A stretch of 64,000 bases of DNA from Ifrita kowaldi (Eukaryota > Chordata > Aves > Passeriformes > Cinclosomatidae): the NCBI GenBank assembly GCA_013398055.1, contig VZRS01007416.1:196816-260815 (forward strand). Direction: 5' to 3'. The stretch's first letter is position 1, and each line of letters starts with the position of its first letter. The translations under genes were made by a program, and so were the position numbers. The notes under the pieces were generated by a model. It saw only the letters and a list, made by a program, of their open reading frames with translations. It was not told the DNA's origin and made no database searches. Positions 29,901 to 42,400 of the stretch are shown here, piece by piece.

Positions 29901-32900
29901 TGCAGTGCCCTCATTCCCAGGGCACAGAGCATATCCCTCTGGGGCTGTCAGTGATTCTGGGGCAGTTCAGAGCCTCAAGCTCTTTGCAAGAGCTTTCTGT
30001 GTGCCATACACACATATGCAAACATACACATTTATGCAGACATGTATCTGTAATCTGTGTCTGGATTCACACACGTGACATTACACTGTCACATCATAGC
30101 TGCTCTGCACTGGAAAGCTTCTTGACACTGTGGTTGCATGGCTTCTGGGAGATGAGCTGCATGGCAAGTTTCACAGCCAGTTTTAGGCCCTTTTTGGGGT
30201 CTTTTTCAGAATAAGCAGGATAATTTCCCATTTTGTCCATTCCTCCATTTTACTGGCAATGTAGGCATCAGCAGCCATCAGACTGAATCTCTTCTGTGCT
30301 GTTTGCTTTACTACAGGCCCACTGAACTGGAGCCAGTCTCATGCACTATCATATTATGGCATCAGCTGTATCCAGCCATGTTCAGATTTTCATGGCTTGT
30401 GTGGCTTGTGCAGGGCCCACAGGTCTGTGAGCAATCATCCTCTGCCCACACACCCTGCTCTGCAGGTCCTAGCTCCCTTTCTTCCATGCTGTGGATTCCC
30501 AGCTCTGCAAACAGTTTCAGGACACTATTCACCCAGCCACAGCCATGTTTCTTGGGGGGATGCACTGTGTTGCTTGGCACAGCCAGGGTTAGTTCTGGCT
30601 TTCCAGCAGTCCTTGTTTTCAGTTCCAGCCATGGGCTGGTCTCCTCTAAGGGAGCTGGCTACGCTCCTCTTTTCCTTTCTCCTCCCCTAAAACTACCAAA
30701 CCTATCAAGCACATCAGAGCCAGCTGGTGTAAGAAACAGGACTATTTCTCGAGGTCTTTATATTTGCTCACGCTTTGTGCAGGCACTGAGTGAAACAGTC
30801 TTTGACCTTCCTTTGCTGCTTTCCATAGTCCCAGAGCTCCTGTGGAGCTTTAAGACCTCCAACCTTCTGCTCTGATGTTTTCTTGGTATGTCTGGCACTG
30901 TGTGACCATCAGAGATTACTAATTAATTCAGTTATTAATTTGCAGGACAGAGGCCTGCCTGTGGTCAATAGGGAGGTGCCTTTCTGTTTATTACATGGAA
31001 ACTCTGCCACTTCTCTGTCCCAAGAAATCCTTCCCAGCACCTGTAACTGATGGGAACTTTTCCAAACAAAAGCCTGTAAGCACAGGAGTGCCAGTTCCCA
31101 GCTCCTTGCAATAGCAGGACTATATCTGCCAGATGAAATCCTGGGCAACCAAATTCCCACAAATTTTCCCTACCTGACCAGAACAAAGATTTTTTCCTGG
31201 CTTCAGTCTGGACACTGGTTTACATTTGAATTCATGAAGAAGAGAGATCCTTGAGAGGTTTCCCAGCTGGTCTCTCTATCTGTGGTCAATCTCTAGCACT
31301 TCAGAGAGTCAGCCAGACCTGCCCTGATTTTACAGGAATGTGCACCAATGGGAAGGAGTTAAGCAAGTGGTTTGCAGACAGACAAAATCTAGGCAGACAG
31401 CAAGCCTTCCTCCGGACCATGCAGACAGTGAGCACATCTGTGATGGAGAGGAAATTTCAGACAGTGCTCTTTGCACCTGGATCAGAGCTCAAGAGAAAAA
31501 GGGAGCTGTAGCTCAGCACCTGCTTCTGTGCACCGTGTGCACCGCTACAGGTGCCACAAGGACACCGTCAGTCAGGTGACCCTGTGACCTGTCCCCTCTC
31601 CCTCACTCCACCAGCTGCCTGGGGCCCTGTGAGTGGGAGCCACAGGGTCAGGACTGCATTTTTCAGCAGATGGGGGAAGGCACCCTTTTGCCCAGAGTGC
31701 CTGGGTGACAAGGGCAGGGACAGCTCACCTCAGCTAGCTGCTGCACACGGAGCTCCTGGCTGGCTCTTGTTCCAGGGTTTATCTAATGGCAATACAAGGT
31801 CATCAGCCAGCAACCTACTCCACAGCCTTGCTTCCTTGCTTGTGTTCCCTGCCAAGACCAGACCCCAGCAGGGACTGGCTGTGGCCTCTCTCCCAACCCC
31901 AGAGCAAACTTAGTGGAAGAGCCTGATCCAGTGTCTACCCGGGATCCTGGCAAAGGCAGCCTGAAAGAGCAAGGTGTGCTGTCCCACTCATTTGGGTGGA
32001 CATGACATCGCTGATGCACACCAGTGGTGATTTCAGTGGTTAACATTGTTTGCTTCTCTGAGGGTTGTGTTGGCAAAAACATTTGATCTCCCTAGCGATA
32101 TAAATACACAGCTGCTTCCTCCAAAATAGGAGGTAAATAGAAGGGAGAGGACTGAAAGTGTGTGTGCATTTGTGGTGCTTGTGCTACAGAGAAAAAGGGA
32201 GAGGAAATGAGGCTTGGTGCAAAATACAGGAAGTGGGAGAAAAACAGCACAAAGCAAACGTTGCATCCATTGAACGGGACTTGAATTGGTATCTTAGCTG
32301 CTGTTTGACTAACTTATGGTATCACTAAATCCCATTCTCCTCACAGGGAAAGAAACCCTGCAACTGTGCATTGTCAGTGTGACGGAAGAAACAGCGGCAG
32401 CTGATGCTGGTTGGGTCAGTATTACTCTGGGGCTCACAGACCAGCCTTTGTTCCAGCGCGGTGACAAAGGGCTCCCTTCTTTCCTTCACCTCCTGCAAGC
32501 TGTTCATAGGCGTGTTGGACAGTGCATGTTTTAAGACTATATCAGCTATGGCTGACGTGCCTTGGCCAGCTCCCATCAGGACCTTGGCCACCCCTGCCCC
32601 CTGAGAGGAGTCCCTCTCGTGCACTGGAGCCCTCCATGCAGGGTGCAGGCAAATGCTGATTTCCTTATCACTTGGTGGAGCTGCGTGCTCCCGAGAGTCT
32701 GTTGGTGCTAAACATGACCACAAGCCCTGAGCCAGCAGGTCCACAGGATACCAGGAACATGCACAGTGCTCCTATTGCTTTCTTGCTCACCTCTCTGGTT
32801 ACCCTCAGTGCTCCTAAACTTGTCCCCTGGGCACTCTGCTCCACCATCTTTCTTGGCAGATGGGTGCTGGGGAAAGGGAGCTGCTGTTGGTGAGTCTTAG

Positions 32901-34949
32901 CTGGCGTTCATCAGGGTGACCTCCTTCTCCCTCCACATGGAAGAAGAGACTTTAAAAGGTTTGGCCTGTGCCTGAAAAGGGGCAAATTCTGGCTGCTGGT
33001 GTAATCCCAGCCTGTGGTACATGCGTTTTCTAGAAGAGGTAGCCTCTCAGCCAGAGATTTTTGGCAAGTGGCTGTGCCCAACATCTGGCAGAAGGAGGGA
33101 TGCAAGGCATTGTGCTGGGTGGCAGAGCTCTCCCAGACAAGGAGCTCAGCTGGAAAACACACTTGCCACATTCAGCCACCCTCTGGATGGTAGGCTCTCT
33201 GCCACCCCACTGCCTGGCTGTGAAGGTGTCCCCTCCCAGCATCTGCTTGTTGCAAATGGAGAGCATGCACAGTGGCGCAATATCTGAAGACCTGAGATGT
33301 GATCTTGCACTTGCAAGACCATTTGATGTGATCCCAGTACTCCCAGTCTGTGCACTATGCACAGTTCTAGTCTGAGCTATTAGAGTGGCAAGATTATTCC
33401 AGTCACATTTCTAGTGCTCTTCAACTTGTCGGCATAAGGATTTCACCCTCATTACCTTTCTCATGTTCTTGGTACAGAGGGTTGAAGCTGCACAGAGACA
33501 TACAGAGATACAAAATAGGACCCATGCCCTGCTGCACGCAGGTCCTGACATACAAAAAGACACATTTGGAGGCAGATGCACAAACAACCACTTGCAAAGT
33601 GATTCTGTGATCCTGCATGGACAAGCAGAACAGTACATGGAGATAATGACACAGGCAGACATCTTGCAGTGCTCTACAAGAAATCCTAAGTGTCATTGTC
33701 CCCTGAGGGAACCTGGAAAAAGTAATATAGTACATTAGTTTAGGAGTTGATGTTTCAGTGTCTCCCTTTCAGAAAACAGGGAAATAATTTTCAACCTCTG
33801 AGAGCATCAAACAGCAGCGTATGGAGAAGTCAACATAGGAGCCACTGCTTCAGCTGTAGTTTTGGTGCAAGAAGAGATCTCAGCAGGAACACCACATGCT
33901 GGCCAGCATGTCTGCACACAGGTCACACCGCTGGGAGATGCTTGCCGTCAAGTGATCCCAGTTCTTTCTTTGGAAGTTGTGTCTCCAGGTCACATTTGTG
34001 CAAGCACAACTACAAGGAGCAACCTCCCTCAAACAAAAGAACATTTCTGACTGGAAGCTGAACAGGTAGAGTTGACCACATCAGTCACACCAAGGGGTTT
34101 GTGACCAGTGTTTTCCTCTATCCTTATGGTTCCTTGGAGATCGTTTTTCCCCTTAGGCCTGTGTCTGATGCCAGACAACACCACTCTGTCATGAGGCGTC
34201 CACAGGCAGCCCAAAAACACAGCTCGAACTCTCCTCTGGGGTTTAGATCCAGGAGTGTTATTTTTTGACAGTAGGGATGAGCTAGGTGTCTCCATATATA
34301 GGCAGTGTAAGTTCAGGAGAAAAATGAAAAGAGAAGATAAAAGATGTTTAGGGGTGCCAGACATCCTGCTTAACTCGTATTTGTTTATTTCCCTTACCCC
34401 GTGTAATACTGTCCGGAGCCCTGTGAGGAGTTGTGGTAACATCCCCACCTGTGTCAGGGAGTGCACAGTGGTGCACATTCCTGGGAAGTCAGCACAGAAG
34501 CTTCTTCTGTATGCTAACAGGAGCCACCTATGCATTCAAATCCTGGGATCAATGAGACCAGGGACTGTACTTCATAGCTCATGTGAAGCTGGGCAAAAAA
34601 CCGTTCCCTTGAATCCTTGACGTTTGGGGAGGAGGGGGGGATTAACCTGCAGCAGGAATTACGAGTTGCCTACAGCTTGGCTTAGCTAACATTTCCCACA
34701 ACAGAGCAGGGAGAAGGGCTTAAGCTTGTTGGAGACTGTTTGAGGGAGAGAGAGAGCTTGTCTCCAGAGCTGTTTTCATGGCATTCATCTGAAAACAGTT
34801 TACATGTGGCTAGAAGGAAGCCTCTTTGTTATTGTGGTTCAAATGACCTCTTAGCATCTAGCCTCTATTTTAAGCAGGTGATGCATATATGTTCTCATGC
34901 CAGTACTCTTCAGCCTTTCAGCTGAAATAGCAGTTCCCTTTCATTGGGA
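27000..34949. other. Intergenic sequence without recognised genes
   Basis: Open stretches up to 190 codons exist (for example 30303-30875 on +) but they are rich in Ser/Pro/Leu/Cys, lack domains and lack matching splice structure. A CA/TA-rich patch lies at about 30008-30080, and TAAT-type motifs cluster at about 30915-30950. Nothing else is recognised. Confidence 0.6.
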
Positions 34950-34959
34950 TTTACCCATC

Positions 34960-35400
34960 TGATGTATTAATAGGCAGCAATCATATGCCCTCTTAACATT
35001 CCTTTTGCTAGGCTAAAAAAAGCAAAGACCGTGTAGACTTCTACCATCACCTCTCTTTTTGTCCAGATCACTCTAGTGCCATTCTTTCCACTTGTTAGAA
35101 TTTTCTCTCTCCTTTTCCAACTCTTTTGGGAGGTATTTTTTCCTTTCTCCGTATCAGCAATGCTTCTTTGTTTTGTCTCTTCATCTAACATTTACATTTT
35201 TTCTCCAAGGTCATCAGTGAAGATATGAAATTAGTTGGTGGCAAAAGCAGTCCCTGAGGAATTTCATTAGCAATTGCCTACAACTTTATGTTTCAGGATC
35301 TGTTCATTAAGCAAATTGTTACTCTCTTTTCAGTTCAAGTGTGTATCCCTGCACTCCCCTGCTTTCACAGCTTCCCAACCACCCTCTGTTATACCCAGAT
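34960..35400 (-). mobile_element. Diverged CR1/L3-like LINE fragment
   Basis: The + strand reads like the reverse complement of an ancient CR1-clade 3' region: CCCTCTTAACATTCCTTTTGC then a GCTAGGCTAAA word, followed from about 35208 by TCATCAGTGAAGATATGAAA and CCCTGAGGAATTTCATTAGC, which recall standard CR1/L3 words. It is heavily mutated and the ends are unclear. It is older than the intron 1 CR1. Confidence 0.45.
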
Positions 35401-35669
35401 ATCTTTCATGTACCATATAACCAGTGTTTTAAAAATTATTTATTCTCCTACCCAAACATAAAAATAATAAAAAAATGCTCTGCCTTTCGTACAGTCACAT
35501 TGAATTTTGTCTCGTTGTATGTGCACTTCCATATCTTTAATTATTCCTATTTTGTTCTAGGATAAAAAAAAGAGCTGTTCAAAGCTTTTGTGTCTGTAAG
35601 TAACTACCTCCCTTTTTTTGTTCTTTAATTAAATTTAGGTAAAATTGTTGATTCTAGGCAACTGTCTGG

Positions 35670-36875
35670 TCACCATCCAACCTCCATCTCCACAGGCTGA
35701 TTGTATATCAGTGCTATTGGATTTACCATTTGATCTGTCTCCAGGAACCTTCTGATCTGAACAAACCTTGTGAATTTTGCCTTGACCTCTGATGAGATTG
35801 TTTGTTTCCAGACACTTTTAACCATCAACTTGTAATCCCCTTCTTCTGCACCATCCTTCCAGCAAATGAGGCAAAACTTCTCATTTCTGAAGCGTGCCTT
35901 GATCTCAGCTGCACTGTGCAGAGGTCTGATGCCTTGCCTGTTCTTTCTACCTTTACAAAGAACTTCATTCAGCAACTCTGCCAGGTATATCTCACCTGGA
36001 TTTCTGCTGACTGACGTGTCTTTTTCTCTAAACTTTGTGACCTCTGCATTGTAGATTTCTTTGCTGACCACTCCCATTTTTCATTGAGGAATTTTTTTCG
36101 CCAGTGTGCCACATTTTCTATACAGTCTCCCCCTGCTCTTTGTTTGGGAAAGTAAGGTAGCTATTGCCATAGTGAGCCTGAGTGCCTTCCACATACAAAT
36201 ACTTAAGACTTTTAACTCAAAGTGCTTCATCACTTCAGTTTTATGACTTCTCTGACCATTAGTATTTGGAGGCTGAAAAATGTTAGCTGTGGCCCCACAA
36301 TATTTACTCTTCCATTTAATTGAAACGGAGTCAGCCTGTGCACAGTCAAGGTTAAAAGTTATCTTCTGCCACATTGTTCTGCAATGTCTCACTGGCTGTC
36401 AAGACCAGGTCAAACACAACAGCAGCTGTGGTTAGTTTGCTGCCTCTTTAGTGAAGGAATATCAGGCAGTGCATCCTAGAAATCCTAGGCCCAGCCTATG
36501 TTAGTAGCAATTTTTTCTCCATGGAAGAACTTAAAACTTGTAGTAATGGCAATCCCTGGTTCCGTACATCATTCTAAAAACATAAGAGACCATCATCCAT
36601 ATCCAGACACAACCTTGGATAACAGCAGCAGAACTACATCTGTCTTTCCTCAAGGTGATTTGAACCCAAACAAAATCTGTTTTATCACCTCTGCTCCTGC
36701 TTTTGCCTTCACACTCAACAATGTCATGCACAGACAATACTACCACATGCTCCACTGGTCTTTGCTCCTCTGAGCAGCACAAATCTTTCCAGCCTCTTTC
36801 CAGAGGTCCATCCTGCCCCTGAAAGTGCTGGCATACACAGTCTGCATATTGCTCTTGAGGTCCCTGTCTTAGCAT
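35670..36875 (-). other. Run of three open minus-strand stretches of unknown origin
   Basis: On the minus strand, 36875-36531, 36392-36081 and 36077-35670 are open for 114, 103 and 135 codons. The compositions are more protein-like than most background frames (charged residues, for example LMVKSVWKQ and RFVQIRRFLETDQ). I recognise no domain. Because a worn LINE fragment lies immediately 3' on that strand, a decayed retroelement body is one explanation; chance is another. Confidence 0.25.
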
Positions 36876-38014
36876 TCAGGCACTTCCATTGTTTCTCCCA
36901 GTTTCCCCATATACACTGGCTATATAAACTTGGATAGAGTATCAGTTTCCTGCTCGAATTTCTATTACACTCCTGCTCTCATAGTCATCATTGTATCTTA
37001 GTATCTATGCTCTTCCTTCAACTAAACATCAAAAGCCAGCATGGAAACCACACAAGCTCCAACTAAAAAGCCCAGACAAAATCCCAAGCCCTCCTCCTTA
37101 TGTCTTAGTCTAAAGCCTGTCTCGGGTGTCTTGGTCCCAGCAGGCTGTGCTCTTCCACATGCACACTCAAGCTGCCAAGGAGGGTCCTCTTTCTCTGGAT
37201 GCCTTCGAAGAGAAAACACACTGCTGGCAGGAGTTCCCAGAGAATCTGTAACGTCTGGGCTATGGATTTGCCCTTCTTCTCTGAGGACATGTTTCACTGA
37301 GGTATGTAAAGTGCCTTGAGCAGTATCTGCAGTCATCTTTCTTCATTTCAGGGGCAACCTAGCTACCTCATTTGTCTCAACACAAAAGGAATCACTGGAT
37401 TATTCTCTTTTCCTGAAAACACCTTTTCAATTCCAGATCCCCTTTGTAACAGGATTTGTCTTAAAGAGTTCCCACTCACATGGACCTATTTTTCCTGATG
37501 CTCCTGCTGGTCTCTATAGCTTCATTTTGTCTCTTCTCCTTGCCCTTTGCAGTGCTTCCTACAGCCTCTTCTTCTTTCCAGGTTTATGGACTCATGCTTC
37601 CCTGGTGTATGACCTCATGCCATCCCTATCTCTTCTTTTCATTTTCTTCTAGGTTCAGTTTTTCTCTCCTTCTTGTTGCTATTCCACAAGCTTTTTCTTG
37701 AACTCCAAGTGAAGCAGTTGCAGGGAAGAACTTGCATGTGCCTGATAAGCTCTGCTCTGTTTGCTCAGAACGTATGGTAGGAATGACCTGAGTGCATTCC
37801 TCTCTGCACTCGAACCTGAAATCCCAAAAAGAGATCTGAGATTTCAGCAGCACAGAAGCTGTACCAGTAATCTAGATTTATCCAGATCCCAGCTCTGAAG
37901 TGGCCTGCTAATTTAAAACAGCAAAGCAGGATGCGGCAGCACAAGGGCAGAACACACAACAACCTTTACTTCAAGGCAGCAATTTCAAGTTTGAATTGAG
38001 AATTTCATTTCTCC

Positions 38015-38105
38015 AAGAGGCAGGCAGCTACTATTACTCTCATAGTACATCATGGTGACAGAGGTTAAATAACCTGCTTGTTGTTATTGACAGAAGCCAG
38101 CTCCA
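38015..38105 (+). repeat. MIR-like SINE relic
   Basis: The order GAGGCAGGCAGCTACTATTA, then GACAGAGGTTAAATAACCTGC, then a GACAGAAGCCAG end follows the MIR core (gagg-tagg-tactattat ... cagagaggttaa-tgacttgc ... cagcaag). Diverged; ends uncertain. Confidence 0.45.
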
Positions 38106-39117
38106 GACACCTCTGCCTGCCCCTTGGCACCAGGTGAGAGCTGCCAGGAAGGTGGGGAACTCAGTCAATGTGTCTCCATTGCAGATGTCTCAACCTGACT
38201 GTGCTGCCTTAGACAACACAGGTGGAGGCAGAAATGGTGGGCATTATCTTCATCACTGTCATCCAAGTGTCGTACCTCCTGCTCCCCTCGGAACCTCTGA
38301 GCCTCCCATCTGAACCACAGTCCTGCCCACAGCTTGGGTACAGCACTGTTCAGCAGAGCACCGTTGAGTAGCATTCCTTAGGTGGAAAATGTGAGTTTCC
38401 ATCTCGGACAGATGGGGTTGTGTTGTCTAAGGTGAGTGATCTGAGTGAGCACAGCAAAGGACATTGTTGCCACAGGACCATCTCCCCTCACCTCCCATTG
38501 GCCTTGCTCAAGGTCAAGCTGCATGGCAGCAACAGGAATAGAGCTTGTGAATTCCGGCTCCTTATCCCACTTGACCCAGAGCCAGGCTCAGCTGGGAAAA
38601 AGCAATATCCGTCCAAGCGCAGCGGCAGTGCCCGGGTGTTGTTGTGCAGCTCGGGAACAGGTTAACACTCGTGCTGAAACCCCTGCCGTGCACACAATAG
38701 GCAGTGAGAGGTGCCAGCTCTGGAAGCTGGAGGCCTGGGGACACGCTGTGCTGGAAGCGCTGGGGCCCCATCCAGCTGCACCAGCACTCCCTCGCCCGTG
38801 GGACCGCGAGTTCCTCCCTGGGAAAGCAGCAACGCCCAGCTGACTGCGCTCCAGCCCTGGCAGGAAAACGCCGATTTTACGGACAATGCCCAGATGGGGT
38901 GATTAAGCTCGTTCAGCAATGCGTGGTCTCACGGGTGAGCAGTATGCACACTTCGGAGCACACCTGCACTCCGGGATGCTTTTTGGGCTTCTTTTTCACT
39001 ACGTTCTGTGCGTTAGGGATGCTTTTTCCCAGAGAGGCAAGGGAGTAGCAGGGTGTTCCCCACCACCACCTGCCAAGCAGCTTCAGCTCTGCCCCAGAGG
39101 CATCCTGGAGGAGGATG

Positions 39118-39143
39118 TGGGTTGTTTACCTGGGTTGTTTACC
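39118..39143. repeat. Tandem 13-base duplication carrying forkhead-type sites
   Basis: TGGGTTGTTTACC occurs twice with no gap (39118-39130, 39131-39143). Each copy contains TGTTTAC (39123-39129 and 39136-39142), the core FOX-family binding word. Confidence 0.85.
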
Positions 39144-39169
39144 CTCAATGAGAGCTATCAAATCTGTTA

Positions 39170-39480
39170 GCGTGGACCTTGGAGAGCTTGAAGGATTTGG
39201 GCACCCAACCACTAGGGAAATGCGCTGCTTTAGCTTCAGTGGAAAAGGTCACGCATCACAGGCTACTGTCAGCTAATGAGAAATGAGACTGGACAATTAA
39301 TCAATACACAATCTCCTCCGCTAATCATATTGATGGAAGATGAGCTCCATCCCCCAGGAAGGGCAAAGGCCATTGAGCTAAGCCATTTAGCAGCATTTAT
39401 TTATATCCTTGGTGGTTCAATAATTTGAGTCTTGCCCAAGAGCATCAGGCCCCTGAGGGCTGGGTGATATTGTCCAACTA
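39170..39480. promoter_or_regulatory. Candidate enhancer / conserved non-coding element
   Basis: Dense in transcription-factor-like words: CAGCTAATGAG, CAATTAATCAATAC, CGCTAATCATATTGATGG, ATTTATTTATATCC and GTTCAATAATTTG. It lies 30 bases after the duplicated forkhead sites. It has no coding frame and matches no repeat I know. Function and conservation are inferred. Confidence 0.35.
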
Positions 39481-39489
39481 GAAAAAAAA

Positions 39490-42400
39490 CCCAACACAAC
39501 AGGTATTACTTAGCAGAAAAAGAGGCTTTTAATGGAAATGAACACTTATAAGGGAAAACATGTTCCTTTTCTCTACATTTCAACCACACACGTACATACA
39601 AAAGAAATTCTGAAATATTCTATGTAAACGATCATATGAATATTTTCTAGGGGGAATACTTAAAAGAGTTGTCAAGGTCTCAGGACATATATTACTCTCA
39701 GTTACACCAGAATGCCTTTCTCTAGAAGCCTACCTATTCTATTAAAATAGAATTTGTCCCTCACTCATTCATCCTAAAACCATGCCTTTCCTCTGGCAGG
39801 CACAACCCATTTTGTAAGAATGCTGGCCCCATAGGTAAGGTGAGTTCACACTTGTGTAATTAAAGCCTATGTTGAAACACACAGACACCAAGGGACAAAG
39901 ATGATGTCATGGCACAGCTGTTTCTGTGACACAGCTGCTTTTCCAGCTTCCCGATACAAATCCTGCTCTTTCTGAGCTGCAGCGAAGCGGGTGGTAAAAC
40001 TGTCAGTTGGAAGTTGCAGATTGTCCCTGCCTTGTGTGTGGTGCTTGGGCTGTGCCTGCAAAAGCTAACAGAGCCCTTCCGCTGCACTACGTAAACTGTG
40101 GAGAAAGGCACTGGTGCTCCCAAAGAAGCTGTTTACTTACACAGTTGCCTGCTGGTACTTATTTACAGAGTACTACTGACAGCCACCAAATCTGCTTGTA
40201 TAGCTCTGGAGACAGTTCAAACTCTCTGTTCCCAGACAAGTGATTAATGGTGTATGGAGAGAAGTTGGGACTGAGGATAAAACAGAGCTTTCAAAACAAG
40301 AGCCTCTGATCTCAAACTGAACAAACATTTTCCCTTGCCTGTGTCAGCTAGTTTGATTTCCAACAAAAGAGCAGATTGCTTGGGAAACCACAGTCACACC
40401 AATGAATTACTTTCCTACTAGCCAGAGAGAGGTCTCTCAAGCACCCTGTCCTGCTCTCTCGAATCAGGTTGAAGGCAGAGCTCCCTCTGCAAGCAGCTAG
40501 TGCAAATGAGGCTCAGAGGTGGGTCTCCCAGCTCAGACCTTGTAAGGAACAAGACTAAACTCTTCAGAGCCCCACCTCCTTATTAACCCTTACTTATAAA
40601 TAGCCATAGTGCCAACCTGCACTCAGAAGATGCACCCAATCCTGCCAGCAGCAGATCCAAACATGAAGGCATCAAGAAAACAGTTAACTCACCCTTTGAA
40701 AGAACTACAGAAACCAGATCAGTATTTTGTCACAGTTTGAAAGCATCTCCGAACAGGAAAGAATTAATGGCATTGGCAAAGAGGTGCTCCGTGCAAACAG
40801 GTCTGTGGCAGCAACCCAGAGAGTGCTGCGATAGCAGCAGCCCAAGGCACAGCATTCGGATGGTATGGACAGACAAGACCAGCCTTCCCCTGTGCCCCAT
40901 CCAGAGAATGCATGAAGTGTGGTGGGTGATTATTAACAGCTCTTAAGGTCCGTGGGTTTTAGCCCCCATGTACAGAACATGCGTGCAAGTATAGACTCCT
41001 ATATGTGCATGCACACAGAATTGTTCACAGCCTCATGCTGTGGAAAGCGCATCCAGCCCGCAGCCATTGCCTCAGGCTCTGCCAATAACTGATGGGATCT
41101 TGCTGAAAAGTGCCCTAAGCACAGGTTTAACTCTGTGTGAGCCTCTTCCAGCTGAGCCCAAGGAGAACGCCGCTATTGTGAGGGCCAGAGCCTTCCTGCC
41201 ATGCCAGCACACGCAAAGGCTGACGTTTCATAAGCTGCCTGCCATCGGGAGGACAAAGTCCCGTTGAGTGGGCATTGGCTCTGCCTTCCCTTGCAGATAG
41301 CAAGGGATCAGCTGAACTCGAGTTTGGCAGCCTCCCATGGTAGGCACAAGGCTAGCCAAGCATGTGAGGCAGAGCCATTATCAGTGCCCTGCTCCTAACA
41401 AAGTGAAGACATTCTCTTTCATCTCAAACTAATATTTGTCCCTGTTGTTTCCAAGTAGAGGAAAAAAGACACACACTGTGCCAGATCCCCTGCTGTGATA
41501 CATATCTCCTGATCTCTGGCTTGTGTGGTTACAGGGAGGCTGCAGGCATGGGAAAACACTTAAACATCCGAATCCAGGATAACATCCTGAAATCAAGGTG
41601 TAAAGTAGAAACAATAAATGAAGGTTCTTTGGGAAGGAGGGAAGACAAAATTACTTAATTCCATGTGTTTTCCCACCACAATGGCTAAGGAAGATAAGGC
41701 TTACAGAGAGCAAGAGAAGAAGGCTTGTCCAGTCCCTTTTAGGAGGAAGAAGGTGCTGGCTGCCCAGACTCCATATCCAGAGCCCTGCTATCTCCTCGGT
41801 TGCCTTTATTACCAGAGGCAGGAAAGGTGATGTTCTGGGACTTTTCTCAGCACTTTAGTCCTGATTTAGGGCACAGACAAGTCAGCCTCATGATTTAGCC
41901 AAGATCCTGAGCACTGAAGGAACTTCTTTCTGCAGAGAGTAATCCTAATTCTGCAGGACCTTTGTGTATTTTCTTTATAACTTGAACCTATCCATGGACT
42001 AGATTCACTTGCATTTCTAACTAAAAACAATCCACCTGTAAACACTGACTTACAGCTAAGCTGAACCTAAGTGATGTGACATGTACTGGAGACACCCTGC
42101 TCCTGCTAGGATGCTCTATTTTACATAGAGCTGTTCTGGGAAGCTGCTTGCATTATGATGTAGAGGAGATGCTGAGAGTCCACAAAGCACTGAGCTGCAA
42201 GGTCCTGGATCTAGGCAGGCAAAATAGAATGTCTGGTTACAGACAGGTGTCTGTTCCTCTGCATAGACCAAGACTTGAACAAGCAGAGGGGCAGGGGAGA
42301 GGCACAGTTCAGGGGGTCACTGGCAACTAGTTCAGAATGTCCTGAGGACAACCAGCCTGCCTTCAGATCTTCAACCGTGTGAGCTCTCAAGAAATCCCAC

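Noticed and set aside
30303..30875. 190-codon open frame on the + strand
   Set aside because: Ser/Pro/Leu/Cys-rich background composition, no domain, no splice context and no poly(A) arrangement.
34029..34535. 168-codon minus-strand frame considered as a possible CD58 exon, since CD58 follows ATP1A1 in mammals
   Set aside because: No immunoglobulin-domain cysteine/tryptophan spacing or YxC-type motif is present.
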